From: Psychromonas algarum
GTDB taxonomy: Bacteria; Pseudomonadota; Gammaproteobacteria; Enterobacterales; Psychromonadaceae
Assembly (NCBI RefSeq): GCF_004376845.1
Contig: NZ_SNUW01000005.1
Location: forward strand, 186,001 to 250,000
Direction of reading: 5' to 3'
Length of the DNA: 64,000 nt
Shown here: positions 55,490-64,000 of the stretch, piece after piece
How positions within the stretch are numbered: the stretch's first letter is position 1
Layout of the letters: every line of letters starts with the position of its first letter
The notes under the pieces: generated by a model
What the model was told of the DNA's origin: nothing
Databases searched by the model: none
The model's input: only the letters and a program-made list of their open reading frames with translations
Made by a program: the position numbers and the translations under genes

Positions 55490-56137
55490 ATGGATAACAA
55501 ACTTTTTTGGGTAGTACGTATATTACAACTACTTACCCTATGCATTTTATTCACTGTGATCAGTTATCAATTTGTTAGTTTAAAAAGCGAATCAAATGCC
55601 GTACGTTACCAACAAACAGAAGCTTTCTCATATTCCCTAACTAATTTAGCAGCCGCTCAGGCAACCCGTTACCTATCAGAGAAAAAGCATAAAGACCTAC
55701 AACTACTCATGGATGAACTCAGTGAAGATCCTAATGTGAGAGATGCCACTATTTATGATCAATTAGGGCAAATTATCTATCAATCTAAAACAGCATTGCC
55801 TTTACCTGTACTATTACGATTAGGTGACAACAGCATAGAACCCGAAGGTGTGATCCCTTATATTGCAGAGCTTTATTCAGAATCAACCAAAATAGGTTAT
55901 ATACGTGTTACATTAGAGCAAAAACGTATTTTAAGTTTAATTTATGATTATCAAGAACGCGGTTTTTCTATTCTAATGTTATTAATCATTCTTGCTTTTA
56001 CTGCGGGTATAATTCTTATGGCCGTCTTTTTTAGAAAATCAGAAACGGCTTATAAACAATTAATTACAGAAATTCCAAAAGGTATAGAACGAGCAAAAAA
56101 TGATGTCGCTAAACTAACTTCCCGTAGTAATAAATAA
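55490..56137 (+). CDS. YtjB/Smp family membrane protein
   Basis: 215 residues. An N-terminal membrane segment, a periplasmic domain of about 130 residues (YLSEKKHKDLQLLMDELSEDPNVRDATIYDQLG) and a second segment (GFSILMLLIILAFTAGIILMAVFF) match the AhpA/YtjB (Smp) family. The place opposite serB is conserved in gammaproteobacteria. Function not established. Confidence 0.83.
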   Translation: MDNKLFWVVRILQLLTLCILFTVISYQFVSLKSESNAVRYQQTEAFSYSLTNLAAAQATRYLSEKKHKDLQLLMDELSEDPNVRDATIYDQLGQIIYQSKTALPLPVLLRLGDNSIEPEGVIPYIAELYSESTKIGYIRVTLEQKRILSLIYDYQERGFSILMLLIILAFTAGIILMAVFFRKSETAYKQLITEIPKGIERAKNDVAKLTSRSNK

Positions 56138-56252
56138 GTAAATGCCCAAGAGTGCACAAAAAAACATCAAACAAACCATAGTTGATAAAGTTTCATTGAC
56201 AGTCACCTTGAGATGCAGCAAAATCACTTCGCTTTCAACAGCTTCTATATAA

Positions 56253-56328
56253 GCTCGCTTAACTCAGTTGGTAGAGTGCCGCCATGACATGGCGTAGGTC
56301 ACTGGTTCAAGTCCAGTAGCGAGCACCA
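56253..56328 (+). tRNA. tRNA-Val (anticodon GAC)
   Basis: 76 nt with encoded CCA. Acceptor GCTCGCT/AGCGAGC and T-stem ACTGG/CCAGT pair perfectly. The anticodon loop ATGACAT gives GAC. Position 27-43 is a C-T mismatch, so the anticodon stem has four pairs, an oddity for an active tRNA. Solitary gene. Confidence 0.85.
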
Positions 56329-56554
56329 TATTTTATTTTCATATCATACATTAACCCTATAAACTCTATTACTCCCTCTATATAAAACTTACTCTATTTC
56401 TAATAATTTCAGTGATTATCTCAAGCACTGGAAAGTTGTAATAAATTGATAAAGTGAGCATATATATAAATTCACTGTATTATCCAGCTCTCCATTTTTG
56501 TTTACTTATCAAATTAATTATTAGCTCCGTATATGCCTGCTTACATCAAAATGT

Positions 56555-56586
56555 AAAAAGCCAGTCAAATAAATTAACTGGCTTTA
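56555..56586 (-). terminator. Terminator of the large lipoprotein gene
   Basis: AAAGCCAGT pairs with ACTGGCTTT around a 12-base AT-rich loop; T-run on the minus strand. Confidence 0.78.
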
Positions 56587-56609
56587 TCTTCCGTGTTTAA
56601 ATTGTACGA

Positions 56610-58802
56610 CTACGAATTTAAGTTAAAGACGGTAATGTTTAATTGATGTGTATGCTTATTTGCAGTGACACTGTAAATTTTATCACCAATACGCTTTAGC
56701 GAATCATGTCGATTTAACCGAACATCCTTTAATTTTTGGGCTGGTTGAACTGTATTACCATTGCTATCAATTACTTGCATAATCGTTGATTCAAAACCAT
56801 TTGCATTCCATTTTTCCCACAAGACTAAAAATTGATCATTGCCGATACTGCTCATGTGAATTCGAGTGGCGCCTTCTACTTTGCTAGGCTTTACTCCTGA
56901 CGCAGTATGATATTGAGTAAGCCACTTGATACCCCTTACTTGTTGATCATGTTTCCCGCCATCGAAATCATAATAAGCACCCTCTTCTGGCTGACTGCCA
57001 TTCTCAGTGATCACCAAGTCATTCTCAATCACAGTATTCTTATTGGTTGTCTGATCTAGATTTTCATTAATTAACATGAAACCAACATTCATTGGATCGT
57101 GGCTACCTGTTCGAGTATTATCTAAAACCTTACCTGTAGGGCTTGGCTCTCCTGCAAACACCATGACTAACCCATTATCTGATTCTCTAACCATACCAAT
57201 TTCAGAGTAAGTTGAATTATCATTTGATGAACCATAAATAGGTGTTCCATCAGGTTTTACCCCTATTTGTGGAAAAGGACCACGTCCATGGTGAGATGGC
57301 GTCGTATAATGATTTGTTTTGAATGTATAGACGACACGAGAATCACGTCCTTGATCAGTTATTCTGTGTACCAAAATTCCACGAGGGTAATTATCACCAA
57401 TCTCTGTAGCAATAAAACTTTGTCCATCTTCTGCAACCGTCATCTTATTACCAAATGAGTGACCTGCTGTTTGTCCCATTGATTTGATAATAGAAAGTGT
57501 TGATGCATCAATCAAATACGCATCTGCCCCTTCGTGGTTAAGTCCATCACCAGTGACTGTATGTTTACGGGCCATAATCAATGCCAACTTATTATTTGCA
57601 TACTCTAAGCTTACTTTAAAGTGAATGCCAAGATTATGCTTAGCATCAGACGGCGTATCAATACTTCCAAATTCAGTGGCGTTTAATGGGTTTTTATTGG
57701 ATGCTGATGGTTGATTTAATTCTTTTTCTTGAATGATATTTCCTTGCTGATCAGACTGAACCAACACGACAGACAATACATCGTTTTTCAAAAATACAGA
57801 TTTGGTTTCTATCATTAAATAAAATAGGTTCCCATTTTCATCGGAAGCCGCAGCCGCCAACATGCGCTTTGTATTGTCTTGTGGTTGTGAGAGTTCAATG
57901 GTTGAAGTTAATTGATTATCATCAAACTTAGTGAGATACACTTTATGCTGTTGACGGTCTTGCCAGATAATGCCCAACCCTCCATCATCCAGCGCTATTG
58001 GCGTTAAAAGGCTATTTACTCCCATACTTTCTGGCCCGCCATTAAAATCACTAATCCCCATCGGGGTGCGATTTGAGCCTACATCTACAATGTATTTATT
58101 AACATTAAAAGCGCCGGCGCTTGCTATTTGTGCACCTTGTAAACCTTCATCAATCTTAGAATAACTGCTCAACCGAGTGCCTTCGGGTACAACAAGCAAA
58201 GTCATCTCGTTTTTGAACCTGTTTAAGTTTATATTTGGTAGCTCAGTAAGGCCTGTCGCGGTGACTTTAATATCACTGATTGCAGTAAACTTAATTCCAT
58301 CAAAAAGATAAACGCTATATTCCCCTGTTTGTTGAAAATCAAAGGCCAAGCTCACATTAGATGCGGCAAAGTGCTTAGCAGGATCCTGGCTTGGTGAAAT
58401 TTTATAAGCAGTGTAGCTATCCTCTTTGCTAGTGCTTAATACACCATATTCAACGTGATAATTTCGATTATTATAATCCCCCCCTACCCAGCAACCGCGT
58501 CCATCACTTGACTGAACAATGAGTAGATTTTCTAATCTATCTTCCGACCTAGCGTGACTATAATTTTGGTCACAATCAGCTGATTTTGAATCCCCAATTA
58601 ACATTTTTGTTGCTTTAGCAGTAAACTTATACTGCTTTAATAAAGGTAAATCGCTAAACGAGTTGCCTGTATTAGCAGCATTCGGCGTATTGGTTGAAAC
58701 GCTCATACCCGTTGAATTAGTTGAATTATTCCCACCTGAATTACAAGCGGTTAATGCGAATAATGAGACGACAGCGATGACCAAAAAATTTCTTTTTTTC
58801 AT
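56610..58802 (-). CDS. Large lipoprotein of unknown function
   Basis: 730 residues. The lipoprotein signal ends in lipobox LTAC (about Cys20), followed by an Asn/Ser/Thr-rich linker. The first 200 residues contain CDQNYSHARSEDRLENLLIVQSSDGRGCW, with two Cys that may pair. The remainder has repeating 'DDGGLGIIWQDRQQHKVYLTKFD'-like strands and a late GNDQFLVLWEKWNANGFESTIMQVID that read like a beta-propeller. I do not recognise the family. Monocistronic with terminator. A CRP-like site lies about 260 bases upstream. Confidence 0.7.
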   Translation of the reverse strand: MKKRNFLVIAVVSLFALTACNSGGNNSTNSTGMSVSTNTPNAANTGNSFSDLPLLKQYKFTAKATKMLIGDSKSADCDQNYSHARSEDRLENLLIVQSSDGRGCWVGGDYNNRNYHVEYGVLSTSKEDSYTAYKISPSQDPAKHFAASNVSLAFDFQQTGEYSVYLFDGIKFTAISDIKVTATGLTELPNINLNRFKNEMTLLVVPEGTRLSSYSKIDEGLQGAQIASAGAFNVNKYIVDVGSNRTPMGISDFNGGPESMGVNSLLTPIALDDGGLGIIWQDRQQHKVYLTKFDDNQLTSTIELSQPQDNTKRMLAAAASDENGNLFYLMIETKSVFLKNDVLSVVLVQSDQQGNIIQEKELNQPSASNKNPLNATEFGSIDTPSDAKHNLGIHFKVSLEYANNKLALIMARKHTVTGDGLNHEGADAYLIDASTLSIIKSMGQTAGHSFGNKMTVAEDGQSFIATEIGDNYPRGILVHRITDQGRDSRVVYTFKTNHYTTPSHHGRGPFPQIGVKPDGTPIYGSSNDNSTYSEIGMVRESDNGLVMVFAGEPSPTGKVLDNTRTGSHDPMNVGFMLINENLDQTTNKNTVIENDLVITENGSQPEEGAYYDFDGGKHDQQVRGIKWLTQYHTASGVKPSKVEGATRIHMSSIGNDQFLVLWEKWNANGFESTIMQVIDSNGNTVQPAQKLKDVRLNRHDSLKRIGDKIYSVTANKHTHQLNITVFNLNS

Positions 58803-59365
58803 TTTCTAACCTAAATAAAATAGTGATTTTATGTAAATGATAATGGGGATGTTTTAAAAATAGATTGAATGTAAATGTAATAACGATGAAATAGTCTTAA
58901 AAATAGTTAGATTAGATTAACGGTAAAATACTTCATAAACTGTGTCAGTTCAGGTTTGCTATTTACAATGAAAGCCTAATTATTTTTTTATTTCTAACAT
59001 TCCAATTTAAATGTGGAGTTTATTGGTTATTAGGAAAATATTATTGATCCGCATCACTATAGTGACTCAAATCACATTTTTAAGGGGGGGGGAATGTAAC
59101 TGTCTTATATTAGCAACTTCATCTGAAAAGATTTGAGAAGAGATTTAGGACACTGTCGTGTTATTGAGTGCGAGCCAATTAATTTATTAAAATATAAGCT
59201 AACTTAAATTATGCTCCCAATAATTGAATTCCTACCGGATAAGGTCGTTATATTCTGCTTGTATTAAATATCAATGAGTAAAATAAATGACTCAATTTAA
59301 ACCATAATTTCAACGACAATATTTTTAACTACAAAACTTAATTTGATTAATTCCACAATACAATA
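58803..59365. other. Intergenic region with CRP-like site and G9 tract
   Basis: No gene seen. It holds AGTGACTCAAATCACA at 59061-59076 (nine of ten CRP consensus positions) and a run of nine G at 59084-59092. Both are upstream of the large lipoprotein gene on the minus strand. Confidence 0.5.
59061..59076. promoter_or_regulatory. CRP-like binding site
   Basis: AGTGA-CTCAAA-TCACA compared with TGTGA-N6-TCACA. It lies about 260 bases upstream of the lipoprotein start at 58802, which is rather far for direct activation unless the leader is long. Confidence 0.45.
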
Positions 59366-59710
59366 TTATTTGCTTGATATTGGACACAAATCGGTATTAT
59401 TAACGGTTAAAACAGTTCCATCAGAATAATAGCAATAACGATTAAAGCCATTAATTTTTTGGTTAGTTAACGAACCAAAGCCTGCATTTCTATTTTGAAT
59501 AGTGATTGTAGGTGAACCGTTGTTTTTTGATTGTGCTGAGTTATTGATTGGGCATAAATCGCTACTATTTACGGTTAATACTCCACCATCTGAATAACTA
59601 CAATAACGGCTAAAGCCATTAACTTCTTGTGATTTAAGTGTCCCCCACGCAAAAACATCTAACGAGAAAACGACAAAGAAAAATAAGATAATTGTTTTAC
59701 ATTTAGACAT
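59366..59710 (-). CDS. Small secreted protein with two copies of a Cys-containing repeat
   Basis: 114 residues. Signal peptide MSKCKTIILFFFVVFSLDVFA. The mature part is two copies of a 35-residue unit. Copy 1 reads WGTLKSQEVNGFSRYCSYSDG..LTVNSSDLCPI; copy 2 reads FGSLTNQKINGFNRYCYYSDG..LTVNNTDLCPI. They are joined by a short Asn/Ser linker. Each unit has two Cys that probably pair in the periplasm. I do not recognise the family. No operon partner. Confidence 0.72.
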   Translation of the reverse strand: MSKCKTIILFFFVVFSLDVFAWGTLKSQEVNGFSRYCSYSDGGVLTVNSSDLCPINNSAQSKNNGSPTITIQNRNAGFGSLTNQKINGFNRYCYYSDGTVLTVNNTDLCPISSK

Positions 59711-60268
59711 ATTTATTTACCTACACTCTTAATATTTTGCGTAATGCATTTAGTACTACATGAGACAATATCTACCACTTCTCCCTTTTACTAAAGAAAA
59801 AGAGTAAAAATAGTTTTAATGCTGTTTAGATTTTAAGTACTAAAAATCAATTTCAACCTCTGATGAACAGCTTACTAACAATTATTTTGTTTAAAATTCA
59901 AACAAATAATGTCAGCACCATGAAATGATGCTTAACATGTCAACTTGTTACGGGCTTGTTGTAATAGCGATTCTTATGTTGCACCTAGGTTAGCAATTTA
60001 AAAACCAATGATTTTCATTATGTAAAATTATCAGTTATTTCATACTGCATGTTGGATTTTAAAAGATGATGAAGGTATACAAGAGTAAAGGTTTAACGCA
60101 AAAAGACTAAATGATAAACATTTCAACATCATTATTCTGATCTAAACAACACTTCGTTCTTAATTTAAAGGGTATTTGTTAACTACGAAGCGATTCTGTT
60201 AATCCATTACACAAAAACTCGTAATACAAGATGTATTACAGTTAATTCAAGCTTAAGGTAAATACTTT
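59711..60268. other. Intergenic region upstream of the peptide transporter
   Basis: About 560 AT-rich bases between divergent genes. I see no gene or RNA, and no convincing operator; both promoters must be here. Confidence 0.4.
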
Positions 60269-61738
60269 ATGAGTCAAACAAAAATACCCAATACAATATT
60301 TGGTCATCCTAAAGGATTGTTTTTATTATTTTCAACTGAGTTGTGGGAACGATTCAGTTACTATGCAATGCGTGCAATTTTAGTGCTTTACTTAGTTGAT
60401 CAAGTTAGTACTAAAGGCGGACATGGTTTAGGTTGGAGTCAAGAAAATGCACTATCTTTATACGGTACTTTTACCGGTCTAATATACTTAACGCCACTCA
60501 TTGGTGGTTGGTTAGCTGATAACTATTTAGGACAACGTAAAGCGATCTACATTGGTGGCGCACTAATGGCCGCTGGACAATTCATGTTAGGTACACCACA
60601 TGCTTGGATTCCAGGCATGGAAACTCAAATGTTCTACCTTGGTCTAGGTGCTTTAATTCTAGGTAATGGTCTATTCAAACCCAATGTTTCAACTATGGTT
60701 GGCGACTTATACGAAAATGGTGACAATAGACGTGATGGTGCTTTTACTATCTTCTATATGGGTATCAATTTAGGCGCATTTCTATCTGGCATTGTCGTTG
60801 GTTTTGTTGTCGCTAAATTTGATGGTAGTTATCAAGCAGGCTTTATTTGTGCGGGTATTGGTATGCTCCTATCGCTACTAATTCAGTTCACCTTTGCACA
60901 GAGATTTTTAGGTGATATTGGTAAATACCCTGCAGCCAAGTTACAACAGGCTGCAAACAAAAAAAGTGGCTTAACAAGCAAAGAGCCATTAACCAAAATT
61001 GAACGTGACCGTATTAAAGTAATTATGGTGATGGGGTTATTTACGATTATTTTCTGGGCTGGTTTTGAACAGGCCGGTGGATTAATGAATTTATTCACTA
61101 ATAACTTTACAGATCGCATGATTGGAACGTGGGAAGTACCTACTACTTGGTTCCAATCATTGAACGCTATGTTCATCGTTATATTCGCTCCCGTCATTGC
61201 TTCTATCTGGATAAGATTAGGTAAAAATGAGCCAAACTCTCCTCTTAAATTTGCGATTGGCTTAATTCTACTTGGGATCGGTTTCTTATTTATGATGGGT
61301 GCGGTACTGCAAATGGATGGTGATCATACTGCTAAATCAAGCATGTTATGGTTAGTTGGAGCTTATTTCTTCCATACTATGGGCGAACTATGTTTATCAC
61401 CTATCGGCTTATCAATGGTGACTAAATTAGCACCGCTACGTATAGCTTCATTGATGATGGGAGCATGGTTCCTATTTGTTGCCATTGCGAATAAAGTGGC
61501 TGGTGTTATTGGCTCATTAATTGGTCATAGTACGTCAGTGGAAGATCAGCTTGCGAATGCAATGTCTATCTTCTCAGGCATCGCACTTACCGCTGCTGTT
61601 TCAGGTATTATTCTGTACTTTATGTCTGACAAACTAGTTGATTGGATGCATGGTGCTGAAAACAAACAAGAGCCAAATGAAACAGTAATAGTTGAAGATG
61701 TCTCTGTTATTAGTGAGCTTGAACCAATTAAAGCTTAA
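60269..61738 (+). CDS. POT-family proton-coupled oligopeptide transporter
   Basis: 489 residues with about 14 membrane segments. The POT signature ELWERFSYYAMRAILVLYLVDQ holds the ExxERFxYY proton site. Further family motifs are TPLIGGWLADNYLGQRKAI and FYMGINLGAFLSGIV. Imports di- and tripeptides with protons (DtpA/B-like). A strong terminator follows. Monocistronic. Confidence 0.93.
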   Translation: MSQTKIPNTIFGHPKGLFLLFSTELWERFSYYAMRAILVLYLVDQVSTKGGHGLGWSQENALSLYGTFTGLIYLTPLIGGWLADNYLGQRKAIYIGGALMAAGQFMLGTPHAWIPGMETQMFYLGLGALILGNGLFKPNVSTMVGDLYENGDNRRDGAFTIFYMGINLGAFLSGIVVGFVVAKFDGSYQAGFICAGIGMLLSLLIQFTFAQRFLGDIGKYPAAKLQQAANKKSGLTSKEPLTKIERDRIKVIMVMGLFTIIFWAGFEQAGGLMNLFTNNFTDRMIGTWEVPTTWFQSLNAMFIVIFAPVIASIWIRLGKNEPNSPLKFAIGLILLGIGFLFMMGAVLQMDGDHTAKSSMLWLVGAYFFHTMGELCLSPIGLSMVTKLAPLRIASLMMGAWFLFVAIANKVAGVIGSLIGHSTSVEDQLANAMSIFSGIALTAAVSGIILYFMSDKLVDWMHGAENKQEPNETVIVEDVSVISELEPIKA

Positions 61739-61810
61739 AACAAGGACATTTTATATCTTGTTATATTTGCCACATTTATCAGTACGATAGATTGGCGAAT
61801 ATAAATAGAG

Positions 61811-61854
61811 AGGGGATGTAATAGGTAAGCAAAACTAACCTTTACATCCCCTTT
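61811..61854. terminator. Strong terminator between convergent genes
   Basis: AGGGGATGTAA pairs with TTACATCCCCT, extended by AGGTTA/TAACCT-like pairing in the stem, and followed by T residues on the + strand. Confidence 0.85.
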
Positions 61855-61877
61855 TCATTTTATTTATTAGCAACAAA

Positions 61878-63005
61878 TTACTTTTGAGGAATAATTAAGT
61901 ATTTCTCTCCGGTTGCTTGTTTAGAATAAGCAGCGATTGATTTTAATTGTAACGCTTCTGCTAATGACACTTCATGAGTATATTTACTGGCAAAGGTGGT
62001 TGTGATCTCATCAGCTACACGTTGACGCATTTTAATGACAGTTTCTGTTCCTAGTTTCCCTAAAGCATTAAACAATAAGAAACCACTCACCGCCCAAGCA
62101 AAACCAAAGTTACGATGTAAGGTAATTGGCCCACGGTTTAATGCACCATAAATATAAACTTGTTTAAAAGTATCAGTCCCGTAAACACTGTGCTCTTGTA
62201 TATCTCGAGCAGCTGCGGCTTCCATACAATTCAAAATATCACTTGTTAATTGGCCGCCACCAATTGGATCAAATGCAATCGTGGCACCTGTTTCAATAAT
62301 TGCAGCAGTTAAATCAGCAATAAACGTATCATTGCTTGAGTTGACTACATATTTTGCCCCCATGTTACGTAATAATTTTTCTTGCTCTTGTTTACGTACA
62401 ATATTGATTAAGTCGATACCATCGGCAATACAAATGCGGTTTAACATTTGACCAAGGCTAGACGCTGCAGCTGCATGAATAATAGCTTTATGCCCTTCTG
62501 CTTTCATGGTTTCTACCATCGCTAATGCCGTTAATGGATTAACAAAAGACGATGCCCCTTCTTTGGCAGTTGTTCCTTCTTTTAACAGCAAACAGCTTTG
62601 TACATTTGCACATAAATATTGGCGGTAAGTTCCTCCCCCAATCACAGCCACAGTTTTACCCATTAATGCTTGTGCTGCTGGTGATGAGCCTGCTGCTACC
62701 ACCGTTCCCGCACCTTCATTACCCACTTGTGTTGCTTTATTAACACGTGTTTTAAGTGATGGCATGTACTCAACTGGTACATCTGCTGTAATGATTGGCT
62801 TTTTCTCTGTGCCTGATTGAACGGCTTTAGACATATCTCCAGCACTAAACAGAACAGCTAAATCTGATGGATTTAAAGGTGCAGCTTCAATGCGAATAAC
62901 AACTTCGTTTTCACTTGGTTGTGGCATATCTATTTTTTGTAATGCTAATGTGAGTTTGTTGTCTTCACTGATTGTTGATATAAGTTGAGTATTTGAATTT
63001 GTCAT
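61878..63005 (-). CDS. MDR-superfamily oxidoreductase (quinone reductase-like)
   Basis: 375 residues. The N-terminal GroES-like domain has VVIRIEAAPLNPSDLAVLF and GNEGAGTVVAAG. The cofactor domain follows (AIIHAAAASSLGQMLNRIC, FDPIGGGQLTSDIL). Zinc-ligand motifs of alcohol dehydrogenases are missing, so a zinc-free NADPH:quinone or enoyl reductase is likely. Its neighbour is a glutathione S-transferase gene in the same direction, 102 bases upstream. The pair suggests handling of electrophiles (inference). Confidence 0.82.
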   Translation of the reverse strand: MTNSNTQLISTISEDNKLTLALQKIDMPQPSENEVVIRIEAAPLNPSDLAVLFSAGDMSKAVQSGTEKKPIITADVPVEYMPSLKTRVNKATQVGNEGAGTVVAAGSSPAAQALMGKTVAVIGGGTYRQYLCANVQSCLLLKEGTTAKEGASSFVNPLTALAMVETMKAEGHKAIIHAAAASSLGQMLNRICIADGIDLINIVRKQEQEKLLRNMGAKYVVNSSNDTFIADLTAAIIETGATIAFDPIGGGQLTSDILNCMEAAAARDIQEHSVYGTDTFKQVYIYGALNRGPITLHRNFGFAWAVSGFLLFNALGKLGTETVIKMRQRVADEITTTFASKYTHEVSLAEALQLKSIAAYSKQATGEKYLIIPQK

Positions 63006-63107
63006 CTATTTTGCTCCTAAAAATAATTATCTTTTAAGCCAACCACATGAATATATTGGCAAAAGTTTGTTAGTTATCTAGTTTGTTTTATTTACTGTTA
63101 ATTAATA

Positions 63108-63785
63108 TTATTTGGCATTTTTAGTTTGAAACTGGGCGCTAATTTTTTGCATAAATTCAGACATATTAGCGAGGCGATCTAATTCCACGCGCTGAGCTAT
63201 TTCAGATTGACTCATTGAATCTTGCCACTCTTGCATTCCCGGTATTTCAGACAATACATTCCAATTGAGTTGAGTAGAAGCAATTGATTTTACAATCACG
63301 TTGACGTAATACACATAGATGTCAGCCATGGTAAATTGCTCGCCCACAATCCAAGGTGAAAATTGACATAAGGCATTTAAAGCTGTCACTCCACGCTTTA
63401 ATACTTGACGTACTTCTATCGCAACAGCTTCAGGAATTTCAGTGCCTGTAAATGCATAAGAAATTAATCGTCTGCTTGGTAATTCCAAATACAGCTCTGC
63501 TATTTTCATGATTTGACGTACGACAGCACGCTCTCCTAAATTTTCAGGGTATAGCGGTATCGCAGGATAGGTATCTTCAATAAAATCACAAATAACACTC
63601 GACTCTGAGATGTTAAGACCTTCAGACGTGGTAATAGCAGGCACTTTACCAACAGGACTCACTGCTAATAACTCGTCACTTCCACCGTAGATAAGGTTTT
63701 CTTGGAATGTTAATTCTTTATATAAAAGTACATGTTTCACTAGGTTGTAATAATTACTAGCGGCAAAACCGTGTAAAGTGATCAT
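63108..63785 (-). CDS. Glutathione S-transferase
   Basis: About 225 residues from the ATG at 63785, eight bases after GGAAG; the ATG at 63800 has no such site. The thioredoxin-like N-domain has ITLHGFAASNYYNLVKHVL, the cis-Pro region GKVPAITT and the glutathione-binding SESSVICDFIE. The C-domain has WIVGEQFTMADIYVYYV with the N-capping box Asp. Detoxification by glutathione conjugation is the family role; the substrate is unknown. Confidence 0.88.
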   Translation of the reverse strand: MITLHGFAASNYYNLVKHVLLYKELTFQENLIYGGSDELLAVSPVGKVPAITTSEGLNISESSVICDFIEDTYPAIPLYPENLGERAVVRQIMKIAELYLELPSRRLISYAFTGTEIPEAVAIEVRQVLKRGVTALNALCQFSPWIVGEQFTMADIYVYYVNVIVKSIASTQLNWNVLSEIPGMQEWQDSMSQSEIAQRVELDRLANMSEFMQKISAQFQTKNAK

Positions 63786-63885
63786 CAATTTGACTTCCAT
63801 TATTAGTGTGGAGGTAAATGTTTAAGTGGGATCTATTATTACTTGTTTTAATTAGCTTATATATAAGGGATAACGTGAATCACTA

Positions 63886-63900
63886 TTGTCTTTAAGACAA
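63886..63900. promoter_or_regulatory. Inverted repeat upstream of the GST gene
   Basis: TTGTCTT-T-AAGACAA is a compact palindrome about 100 bases upstream of the GST start. A regulator site is possible; nothing else supports it. Confidence 0.3.
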
Positions 63901-64000
63901 CAATAAAGCATAGAAGAAATTAAACAGATCAATGGACAATACTTATTAACGCATCATTAAAGTGAATTTAAAACCTCATAATTCAATATTCAATTAGATT

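Overview
The window is chromosomal DNA from an AT-rich marine gammaproteobacterium. Several things point there: an sdhCDAB-sucABCD cluster divergent from gltA, serB divergent from a YtjB/Smp-type gene, an Arg-His-Leu-Pro tRNA operon of the argX-hisR-leuT-proM type, alginate lyase genes, a proteobacterial dedicated sortase (Pds) regulatory set and glucosylglycerate genes. I infer a Psychromonas-like or related Alteromonadales/Vibrionales lineage. The genus is a guess from gene content, not a measurement.

Layout. 1-3.4 kb: a two-catalytic-domain PL7 alginate lyase lipoprotein, cut by the window edge, and a truncated paralogue holding only the carbohydrate-binding domain. 3.7-6.9 kb: a CHASE-GGDEF diguanylate cyclase and a CPA2 antiporter. 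6.9-11.2 kb: an accessory patch with decayed IS256- and IS6-like transposase fragments, then a two-gene operon of a SAM methyltransferase and a 971-residue PLD-helicase whose C-terminus looks like a LexA/UmuD-type S24 autoprotease with an intact Cys-Gly site, Ser and Lys. 11.5-12.4 kb: a tRNA operon (Pro-Arg-His-Leu-Pro) with two decayed tRNA-Pro copies and a clear promoter. 12.6-19.4 kb: a P-loop kinase, a GntR/UTRA regulator and a divergent six-gene operon (binding protein, alkaline-phosphatase-fold enzyme, two permeases, ATPase, HAD phosphatase) with matching palindromic operators. 19.5-21.4 kb: an IS30 fragment, a DUF3014 protein and an MSHA-like pilin. 21.7-25.6 kb: glucosylglycerate synthesis and phosphorolysis genes. 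25.8-31.2 kb: PdsO, PdsR and PdsS-like genes without a sortase, a small membrane peptide and a divergent coproporphyrinogen oxidase. 31.5-41.1 kb: pyrC, a 41-bp palindromic tandem array, a YibH/YibI-like pair, a YjdM/PhnA-type protein, a GH18 lipoprotein without its catalytic Glu, rlmG, a choice-of-anchor lipoprotein and psiE. 41.2-52.3 kb: TCA cycle genes. 52.4-56.3 kb: aat, a CBS protein, a YaiL-type gene, serB, a smp-type gene and tRNA-Val. 56.6-63.8 kb: an unknown lipoprotein, a repeat-containing small secreted protein, a POT peptide transporter, an MDR oxidoreductase and a GST.

How it fits together: most of the window is stable core metabolism with typical operon overlaps. The accessory signals concentrate at 6.9-12.4 kb, beside the tRNA operon. 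The strongest candidate for an undescribed system is the methyltransferase plus helicase-autoprotease pair. The orphan Pds set, the UTRA-controlled phospho-compound operon and the co-varying palindromic repeats are secondary leads. All family assignments come from reading motifs; no database search was possible.
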